Shown one piece after another: positions 1-9,947 of a stretch of DNA of 64,000 bases. Every line of letters begins with the position of its first letter. Position 1 is the stretch's first letter. The position numbers and the translations under genes are program-made. The DNA is taken from NCBI RefSeq assembly GCF_040054535.1, contig NC_090780.1:11126501-11190500 (forward strand). Direction: 5' to 3'. Origin of the DNA: Antennarius striatus. Lineage: Eukaryota; Chordata; Actinopteri; Lophiiformes; Antennariidae. The notes beneath the pieces are model-generated. The model was given only the letters and a program-made list of their open reading frames with translations. It was not told where the DNA came from and did no database searches.

Positions 1-1769
1 TTACGGATATGCAGGTTTTGAATTGATCCAAGGCACACGGTTCAAGAATACTCCACAGGACCAGAGTGTGATTTCCAATTATAAAAAAAAAGACTTTATT
101 AAACATTTATTTTAAAATGAGGACAGACGAAAAGAATACTACAAATATGATTATAAAGAGTATGAGGGATTACCAAAAACAGGGCTGGGGCTTACCACGA
201 CAGCGGTAACAAAAAGGGGAGAGATCCAAAAAAACTGCACTGCACCCGTGACACAGCAAACCAAAAACGTGAATAAGGAACCACCACCAGGGGAACCGCT
301 GCCGCTCTGGGCCCGCAGCACCTGTCAACGAAAAGAACACAATTAGAAACAAAAAAAACAAGGCAACCCTCACACACTATAACCAAATAGCAATAAACCC
401 AAAATAAACTGTTTAACACACAAATTATCCAAAAGAGGAAAAAAAGATTACTACACAATAAATCAAATATAACCCACCAAACTGATCAATAATAACTCAA
501 CGGGAGAAATAACAGATGAATAAACTAAAAAAAATGGGGAGAGTCTGCCCCTCCAATTAAAACCACCCTCCAGGGGTAGTGGCTCAGCGTCAATTAGAGG
601 GTCGGGATGCCCTCTCTTGGCTCGCGTTGAGGACGCCGTATGATACGGCCTTGACCACCGGTAATGGTGTCTGGCCCGATATAGGCCGAATCAGCGCCGG
701 CTTATGGTGGTGGAGGCCTCCAGCTGAGCCAGACCCCGGAGCAGACACCCAGATGCAGGGGGGGGAAAAAATACAACGAACAGAGAACGAGGAACCAAGA
801 ACCTGAATCAACGGTTCAGTACAAACACTATAAACATTTTTTTCTTTTTAAAAATGGAAATCACATCTCTGTCCTTTTTAATTGTGGATCCTGCCGACAC
901 ATGTAATATGTACTTTCCAGCTCTGGGCAAAAGACTTCAATAAGCACATAACTGATCAGTAACAATGTTGCTGTATCTTATAGCAGAAAAAAATTTGTGC
1001 TTTACAGTTTATTAATAACCTTTAATCCTGTATTAGTGAGGAGATCGCATGAAAGCTGTTGAGATAAACAGGCTGTATCCTCACTGAAAGTCTGTCACAT
1101 AGCAATTCCTGAGCTTGCACTCTTTAAGTCACTTTGAAGAAGTGTGCCAGATAAAAGATTTTCAAAAGTAAAAGTCAAATTCTCTCTGATCTCCAAAATT
1201 GTTTCTGCTTGTCCTCTTTTCTCTGTGCGTTTGACAAGCTTTGGCTCACTGGGTCCTGACCTCGATGTTGTTCATGTGCTTAATGTAACTAAAACTGAAC
1301 CCAGTCAACACACGATTATATAAAGAGAAAATGCCGTTTCATAACAGTCAAAGTGGTTATCTCTAATATCCTCTTAATATTTGTGCCCTGGCAGATTAAA
1401 AACAAAGAGTTGTCATATACTGACCACAGAAAATATGTTTTCATCATATTAAAGTTAAAAATAGTATCTGTCAACGATGAAGACAGGTGACAAATGCTGA
1501 TGGAACTGTAGGGAATATTTTGATGGAGTATGCAGCTCCGTACTCCATTAGTCCCACAAAGATTAGACTTTAGGGATAGACATTGGATAGAAAAGCTTCA
1601 AAAGGGTGAAAAATCACGAGTGCCTGTTGAGCAAAATTTTCACCCGTCTGTAAACAAACTCAGATATAAAACACAAATGATTAGCAGATATAACTAGTAT
1701 ATAATACATATCATAGTACAGTATACAGTATGTATATACAGTACATATACATATAATAGCGTATATAAT
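1..1769. other. Gene-free left edge
   Basis: No gene is recognised. Positions 1-540 are A-rich on the plus strand. About 541-815 is clearly GC-richer than its surroundings and has short hairpins such as GCCGTATGATACGGC; its short open frames resemble no family I know, and it may be a piece of an unidentified repeat. From about 820 the sequence is AT-rich and unremarkable. 1680-1769 is rich in TATA/CATA and leads into the LINE that follows. Confidence 0.6.
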
Positions 1770-1842
1770 GTGAGGGTCCTTAGGCAAGAGCCCAGTGAGG
1801 GTCCTTAGGCAAGACCCCTAATGCTATGCCAGCGTACCTCAG

Positions 1843-4800
1843 TCATGAGTGAACACAATAAAGACAGAGTCATACCGGCCCGGACGTCACCCGGGTTAAC
1901 AAGGTCCGCGTCAGTTGCAAGGGAACCAGGGCAATCTGATGAGAAATGGGTTACTGGAACAAGACACACATGGACAAGGGCGGAGAATACGGAGTTGTTG
2001 GAATGCTACTACACGAATAATCCCAGAGAGAGGGCATATATGGGGCGGATATGGGACCAATGGATGCTTCGAAACCCACAATCAAGGCTAACAAAGAAAC
2101 TGAAGTTAGCCCAGTGTTCCAACATCCATAACCAAAAACTGCTATCACAACTAGAGATCGATGAAATACTACAACAATGCTACGGCAAGGGGGAGCAAGG
2201 ACACCAGGTCAGAGGGGGTACCAAGTCCCAAGAGACATATACAGCCTCATTACAAGAGCTGCTGACCTGAGAAGGAAGATCGTGACCCAAATGGAAACCT
2301 GGAGCCTCCGACAAATACCGACGCTAAGTTGTCAAGTACCTTCAGAAGATCTGCTAGATTTATTAAATCTGGCAGATCTAGACCTGCTTCTCTCTGCAAA
2401 GACAGTGAAGGAAAGAAGATACAACATCACCAATCAGCAAATCTAGGACATTAATTCAACTCCTGCATTATCAATTAAACGTGAGGAGTCATGTGATGTG
2501 ATCGCTAGTGAACAGACAGGCTGTTGTGCAGGTATGTAAACATGGAAAATAATGCATGCATGGAAAATAATGAATCTCATTATGCATTAACTATGACTAG
2601 TTAATCAATTTGATAGTAGGCTAATGTAGCTAATATAGACACTTAGAGCTTGTGTTGCCTTAATATAAAACGTATAATTTTTTGCGGCTCCCGACAGGTT
2701 TGATTTTAGTTTTTTTGGTTCAATTTGGCTCTTTGAACCTTTAAGGTTGCCGACCCCTGTGCTAGAAGATGTGAATGCTGCGATAAGAACCATCCCCACA
2801 AGGAACATAACTGAGACCAACAAGCTGATTCACAGTAGAGCAACAGCAATCTTTGAGATGCTGGGATATAAGATCAACACATAACAAACAATACCCTCCA
2901 TGGAAGAGACAATTAGAGGCCAAGATAAAGACGACACGGAGAGAAGTCAGCCAGCTAGCTGAGCTGCAGAAGGGGAACATGGTGAATAAAGGGGTACCCA
3001 GGAAATACAGCAAGCTCTCCATACCAGAAGCACTCAAAACTGCCAAACAGAGACTAACAGCTCTGGCTACCTGACTGAAGAGATACACCAAGGAGATAGA
3101 GGCCAGGAGAATAAGCAACACCTTCTCCACTCAACCAGCAAATGTGTACTCTCAGTGGCAGGGAAATAATGGCAGCCGGTCAGACCCACCAAGAGCTGAG
3201 GCGGAGAAATACTGGAAGGGCATATGGGAAAGAGAAGCATCACACAACACCGATGCCCAGTGGCTAGTGGACCTGAGGACTGACCACAGCTGCCTCCCAG
3301 AACAAGAACCAGTAACCATCTCAATGGCAGACATCCAAGAAAGAGTGTCAAAGATGAAGAGTTGGTCAGCACCGGACCCTGATATGATCCATACATACTG
3401 GCTTAAGAAGCTGACAGCACCCCATGAGCGTCTAGCAGCACAGATGAACCAGCTGCTAAGGGATGGGACGCACCCAGAATTGTTGACTGAAGGCAGGACA
3501 GTCCTGATCATGAAAGAACCGCAGAAGGGTTCCACCCCATCCAACTACCGGCCAATAACTTGTCTCTGTACAACATGGAAGCTCCTGTCTGGCATCATGG
3601 CGGCTAAGATGAGTAGGCACATGGATCAATATATGAGCGGGGCTCAGAAAGGAGTTGGTAGTAACACCAGGGGAGCCAAGCACCAGCTACTGGTGGACTG
3701 AGCAGTACACAGAGACTATAAGAACAGGTAGACCAACTTGTGCACCACCTGGATAGACTACCAGAAAGCCTACGATTCACTGCCACACATGTGGATACTG
3801 GAATGTCTGGAACTGTATAAGATCAACAGGACACTAAGACCCTTCATCAAGAACTCAATGGTAATGTGGAAGACAACCCTAGAGACTAACTCCAAGCCAA
3901 TTGCCCAAGTTAACATTAAGTGCGGCATATACCAAGGGAATGCATCATCACCACTGCTGTTCTGCATAGGCCTGAACCCCCTCAGTCACATCATCCACAA
4001 AGAGTGGCTACGGATACCGATTCCGAAGCGGGACAAAAATCAGCCATCTCCTCTACATGGATGACATCAAACTGTATGCCAGGAATGAGCAAGAAATTGA
4101 CTCACTAATCCACACCACCAGGATCTACAGTGACGACATAGGGATGTCATTCGGATTAGACCAATGTAGCCGGATGGTATCCAGAAGAAGGAAGATGATC
4201 AGAACTGAAGGGGTTGACCTACCAGGGGGCAGGATAGAAGACATCAAAGACAGCTACAAATACCTTGGAATACCACAGGCTAATTCCTCCAGAGAGTAAG
4301 GCAAGTCCTCAGAAGTCAGCTGAATGGCAAGAACAAGGTCCGAGCCATCAACATGAATGCACTGTCAGTCATACGATACCCTGCTGGGATCATAAGCTGG
4401 CCAAAGGAGGAGATAGAAGCCACAGATATTAAGACTAGAAAGCTCCTCACCATGCATGGAGGGTTTCACCCCAAGTCCAGCACCCTGAGGCTGTACACTA
4501 AGCAGAAAGAGGGAGGCCGAGGACTAGTGAGCATCAGGGCCACTGTACAGGATGAAACATCGAAAATCCAAGAGTACATCAGGAAAATGGCCCCAATGGC
4601 TGGATAAAGCTGGACTGACAGACAACACAGAGGCACTGATCATGGCAGCACAAGAACAGGCCCTAAGTACAAGAGCAATAGAGGCCAATATCTATCACAG
4701 TAGGTCTGACCCAAGGTGCAGGCTATGTAAAGAAGCCCCAGAGGCAGTCCAATATTTGGTAGCTGGGTGCAAGATGCTCGCCAGCTCAGCATACATGGAG

Positions 4801-5291
4801 AGGCATAACCAAGTAGCTGTGATAGTGGACAGGAACATCTGTACCCAGTATGGACTAGAAGTACCCAAATCCAAATGGGACATACCACCAAAGGTGGTTG
4901 AGAACAACAAGGCTAAGATCCTGGGGGACTTCAGCTTCCAGGCGACAAACAGCTGCTGGCTAAGCAACCGGACATAGTGGTGATGGACAAAGAGAAGAAG
5001 AGAGCAGTGGTGATAGATGTGATGATTCCAGCTGATGCCAACATCAGGAAGAAGGAACACAAAAAGATTGAGAAGTATCAAGGGTTGAAAGAACAGCTGG
5101 AACATATATGGAAGATCAAGGTTAATGTGGTCCCTGTGGTAGTAAGAGCACTTGAGACAGTGACTCCCAAACTGGAAGAGTGGCTCCAGCAGATTCCTGG
5201 AACAACATCTGAAGCCTCAGTCCAGAAGAGCGTAGTCCTAGGAACAGCTAAGATACTGCGCAGAACCCTCAGACTCCCAGGCCTCTGGTAG
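1843..5291 (+). pseudogene. R4-like LINE polyprotein remnant (RT plus endonuclease)
   Basis: Several frameshifts and stops break what was one long frame. Recognisable pieces: an N-terminal region (1843-2357 and 2760-3140), the start of the RT with the motif NYRPITCL near 3545, RT motif A in the form DYQKAYDS near 3755, and the catalytic YMDD motif (LLYMDDIKLYA) near 4050-4085. Beyond the RT lies a CRLC...C...H zinc-knuckle-like cluster near 4720-4810 and a PD-(D/E)xK-like endonuclease stretch with QPDIVV and VIDVMIP near 4965-5035. The protein would copy its RNA at a nicked genomic target. With this many breaks it cannot be active. Confidence 0.8.
2359..2759 (-). mobile_element. hAT-like insertion inside the R4-like LINE
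   Basis: This 400-bp segment is absent from the second LINE copy, where the flanking sequences join directly. The right end read in reverse starts CAGGGGTCGGCAACC, a typical hAT-type terminus. TGCTAGA occurs on both sides (2352-2358 and 2760-2766), fitting a 7-8 bp target duplication. The left end does not match the right terminus; instead it forms a near-palindrome with the flank (about 2346-2378). No transposase is seen, so this is a non-autonomous or deleted element. Confidence 0.6.
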
Positions 5292-5346
5292 AGGACCCTA
5301 GCTTGAGGGTGACACACAGACACCACCAGGAAAGGGTGAGAGGGAC

Positions 5347-5466
<120 letters not shown>

Positions 5467-5473
5467 TGTATGA

Positions 5474-5475
<2 letters not shown>

Positions 5476-5513
<38 letters not shown>

Positions 5514-5521
5514 GCACACAC
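5476..5521. repeat. (CA)n microsatellite
   Basis: About 46 bp of CA repeats with one CGCG interruption near the end, ten bases after the TA tract. Confidence 0.95.
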
Positions 5522-5948
5522 TAAAACACAGACACATGAGATTGAGATAAGTAGTTCATATAAATCTTCATATGCTAAAAAGAAGATAATTTTTTCCCAA
5601 ATAAGAGTTTTTATCACTGCCAACATACTAAAGCACAGGTGACCAAGCTCACTGAGTGAAAATATAATAATAAAAACTCTGAGAATGATAAATATGATGA
5701 CATCACTGTGTCATTACACATAATAAAGACATGTCATTGGATTGTTTTAGTCTGCATAATGCAAAATGAATTTTACAACAAAAACCTTATATGAAATATA
5801 TTGTAGATGTCTGAGGAAGTTTTGCAACATTTCGTGCAATATAAGTTAACCATAAGCTCTCAAAAAAGCTAGAAATACTCAATTACAATATTTTAGTTTT
5901 CATAGAAAGTTCAGAAAAAATTAAAATGATATGATGAGAACAGAGATG

Positions 5949-6215
5949 TTCTCCCCGTGTCTGTGTGAGTTCTCTGGATTGCTCTAACCTCCAAAACATG
6001 CAGCTTAGGTGAATTGGTCATACAAAATTGGCTGTAGGTGTGAGTGTATGCTGGCGTCTTGTCCTGGGTGTACCCCGCCTCTCACCTGTAGCTAGGTGTG
6101 ATAGGCTTCAGCAGACCTGTGATCCGTAGGGTGGATAAGTGGCTGTAGACGAGACGGTTGCGATTGTCTTGTCTGAAAGAAAATGGATTGATGATTGGAT
6201 GAATGAATCAAGATG
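5949..6215 (+). repeat. SINE fragment (body and 3' part)
   Basis: Matches the central and 3' part of the SINE seen intact at 40383: TCTCCCCGTGTCTG, ACATGCAG, GTAGGTGTGAGTGT, CTGGGTGTACCCCGCCTCTC and a final GATGAATGAATC. The tRNA-like head is missing, so the copy is 5'-truncated, and it is strongly diverged. Confidence 0.7.
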
Positions 6216-6611
6216 AGTACAATGCAGTTCATAGAGTTGTCTGCCTGTTCCAAACCCACGCAGTTAAATGAATATTCAGACCTGAGCAGTCCTCTCAAGT
6301 TACTAATTAAAATGAAGGACCTTCCAGCAGTGGCAGCTTTTATTAAATTAAGACGAGCTCATTAACAATCCATCTCTTGCACATCATCTTCATTGTATAG
6401 CAAACACAAGCAAGCACAACATGAAACGGGAACAAAATGGTGTTTCTTCTGTAGCTGTGTGTACAAATCTGTGATCTGTTCCTTTTTATTTGATCAAATC
6501 TTCCCTAAAATTGTTCAACCTCGTGTCTGGTGCTCTCACATCCCCACAAGCTTTCAAAGGTCCAATTTTCTGGCTCTACTGGCTAAAAGTGATTATAATA
6601 TACAGTACATT

Positions 6612-6948
6612 CATTCATTTTCCCACCCGCTTCATCTGCTTTCGCGGGTCACGGGGAGCTGGAGCCTATCCCAGCTGGCGTAGGACGTTAGGCGGGGCAT
6701 ATTCCGAGTGCGACACCACTGCACCGCGGAGCTACATAGAAGACTCACTCCTATGGGCAATTTGGAGAGGCAAATCAACCTGAAGCACATGCTTTTGTAG
6801 GTGGGAGGAAGCCGGAGATCCCGGGGAGAACCCACGCAGGCACGGGGAAAACAAGCAAACTCCGCACAGAGCAGGACTCCAACCCAGACCTGCCTTGTTA
6901 TACGGCGACACTGCTACACACTGCTCCACCATGCCACCAGTAGAATAT
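6612..6948 (-). repeat. SINE copy, reverse orientation, near full length
   Basis: Reads on the minus strand from a degenerate head (ending GGTGGCATGGTGGAGCAG) through GCGTGGGTTCTCCCCGGG and the GATAGGCTCCAGCTCCCCG region to an AATG tail that appears here as CATTCATTCATT at 6609-6620. Short frames across it are chance readings of the repeat, not genes. Confidence 0.8.
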
Positions 6949-7838
6949 ACATTATATCATAATTATTCTTTCAATAATGGACAATCACTGTGCTTTTGAT
7001 AACTTAAAATTGGCCATTTGTATTTGAAGTAAATACATTATGTTGTGTTGCACCATCCTATTTTTACTGTTGCCCAGAATAGACCAATAAAACAGACCAA
7101 AGGGATGGCCTCCGTTTTTGTGTTACCACAGTACTGTGTGTCCTTCTTGCAAGGACTGTTAATGGCTCACAGCCAGGAGAAGAAATTGTTGTATTACCAA
7201 CCCACTGAAAAAACTTTTTAAATATTATTTGACTCTTGAGAGTAAATGAGTACATCTACAGCACTCCAGTGTTTTTCTTTGTTGAATTAAAGGTTCATCC
7301 AGCTAGCATAAAAAATACAAATGGGAAAAACAGCTTCTAAGGTAAAAAAAAATTCAACCAGCATCCACTTACTGATATACAGTATTTCACTTGTGTCATA
7401 CAAAGAAAACCCAAAGGTTAGACGTGATAAAAGTTACCTTACAGTCAAAAATATGGGCATACCTCATTCAATGGTTTTTCTTTATTTCTATTTGTTTTTA
7501 AATTGTAGATACAAACTGAAGATGTCAAAAAATATTAATCAGACTGGAACAGCAATGACTCATTGTATTATACTATGACTGTAATTGGACTGAATGAAGG
7601 CTTTTTCGAGGTCTTTAACAAATAATTCATTAAATTAATGACAAAAATGTGATGGCAATGAAATTTTTTTATTGATATTACAATGAAAAATTGTTTTACA
7701 TAAAAACAAATGTTTCACAAAAAAATTATGTCCTTGTGCTTTAATGTTCATATTTTCTAATGACGTTGAGAGGCTGTAACAGAATTTCACAACAGAAAAA
7801 CAAGTACTGCAGAAAAATCAATTATTTCCCTCTGTGTT

Positions 7839-7963
<125 letters not shown>

Positions 7964-8833
7964 CACATACACGCACAACCACACTTATGCTGACCTTACC
8001 TTTGCAACCATGAACACAAACAAATCCCATCTGGCAAGGTATGTTCCATTAGCATACCGCTGTCTCCAGCACACACACAGGAAACTCTGTCATCAACACA
8101 CCTTGTTCTCTCTTGCTATCTTCACCCAACAACCAGAAACTGTCCTTATGTGCTGTGCTTATCATAGTGGAGCTCCCTTATGCTGAACCAACAGATGTAA
8201 AGTCTTATAAGTAGTCGAAGTAGTTTGTTTGTTGTAGGAGTTGTTGAACACTTTCTTTTTTTCTTTTTAGAAAACTTTTCTGTTTCATTTGCTGATCTAA
8301 TTTCCCTGTCCTGCATTTGTCAAACTGCATGACTGACTTCTAAAACAAATATTTTATTCACCGTTAATTACATGAATATTAATTTTACATGAGTTTTTCA
8401 AATTGTTAAAATGAGTAGGATGAGGTGAGGATGTTTCCACTTTGTATGTTTCTATAGTATAATATTGCCAGCTTCTCTAATAGCTATTATTTAATTAAAT
8501 ATATTACATGTCTGTGTGATGAAGGCTGTGTAGATGAGAATCTGTGGATCTATAGCTGACTTATTAATAGCAACGCGGATGTCTAGTTAATGGGTCCTAA
8601 GGTCAACAGGCTCGAAAGTGTTTTTCTTAAAAGCATGTTGCGAAATGTTTTTTTACACCCGAGTTCAGAGACCCAAGAAAAACCGTCATGCTGTCCCTTA
8701 CTAGAAGCGGACAATGAGACAATGATCAAAACATGTCCCATTGCTTCTTGGAACCGATGCTGCTGGTGAACTGGAGAATGTTAAAAAACAGAAGAAAAAC
8801 ACATTTTTGCTGTCATGATTTTACATTACATGT

Positions 8834-8836
<3 letters not shown>

Positions 8837-8918
<82 letters not shown>
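8837..8918. repeat. (AT)n microsatellite, 82 bp
   Basis: Pure AT dinucleotide tract. No LINE sequence adjoins it, unlike the TA tracts at 5350 and 42972. Confidence 0.97.
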
Positions 8919-8923
<5 letters not shown>

Positions 8924-9728
8924 AAAGGACTTCAGGTGATGGATCTTGGTTCAGTCATACAATGACTGATACATTTTGTCAACAAAAGGTGTAACTTTGT
9001 CATGTTTAGTTTCCCCTCCTATTGTTTGATTTGTGACGGTCATGATTTTTATTATTCCATTAAGTAGATCAAAACAACCTGTGTGCTTTTAGCTATTTGT
9101 GTAGAAATCAGGTGAAACAATCTAGGGAGATTATATTTGCATGTTAGTCATGATATCTGATGCCTTTAAAATAATCTTACTTTGTATATGAGCAAGTTTT
9201 AGATCAGTGTAATGCAGAACAACATGGAATCATTGAGATTGGCTACTTTTATGAAAACTCCATTACAGACCAGAGAGAGGTGGTGTTGTCTTGAAAGTCA
9301 ACTTCCTCTGACTGAAGAAGGCTTTCATTCATTTAAAATAGGACTTTAAATCCTAGAACCATTACGTATCATTTTTTAAATTCAGCTGCGGGTACATTAC
9401 ACTCTCATTATTTGTTTGCTATAATGTTTGGTGTGTCATTCTGGCTCAGTGCTTGTGTAATTACACCCCATTTGGATAGATTGTAGTATACAGACCCATT
9501 TCCCATTGCCCAAAACTATTTATATCCTCACCAGATCCATCCCAACACAGCATAGGAAAATGATCTTCACTTGAAAGGCCATCTGCAAATACCATCCAGG
9601 GCACTGTAACATTCCAAATATATCCTCAGGGTGCAGCCAGCATAGGGGTCCGGCCAGTAGTCTCAGTGTGTAGGGGAAGGGACCCACACTCACCCTAAAC
9701 TGGGCAATTGTGTTGTCCTCACGTTTGT

Positions 9729-9947
9729 ATGGACACCATGATGAAAGGAGAAGAATCAGAGGAAGTAGAGATCGACTTGGAGGACTCTGATGAATTTGAT
9801 AATGAAGAAGAATCACATATGTTGTGGAAGGCTCCTTTTCCGCTGGAGGAAGAGGAAAACATTCACACATCAACAATGGTGGAAATCAGTGACACCAAAC
9901 CTCTGATTAACGTCAGAGATCCCCGTGGTATCAACGATTGCCTCAAG
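9729..9947 (+). CDS. Caveolin exon 1
   Basis: 73 codons, ending NDCLK before the donor gtatgt. Very rich in Asp and Glu (runs such as [21 protein letters not shown]), unlike the N-terminus of caveolin-2 as I know it. The end, [11 protein letters not shown], is closer to the NRDP...N stretch shared by CAV1 and CAV3. The amino-terminal boundary is the least certain part of the gene. Confidence 0.82.

Noticed and set aside
579..811. Short open frames on both strands in the GC-rich block
   Set aside because: Open because the block is GC-rich; no protein family resemblance.
1770..1819. CRISPR-like direct repeats
   Set aside because: Only two adjacent units with no spacers, in a vertebrate genome; part of a LINE 5' end.
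9520..9876. 118-codon minus-strand frame
   Set aside because: Antisense shadow of caveolin exon 1, with no recognisable domain.
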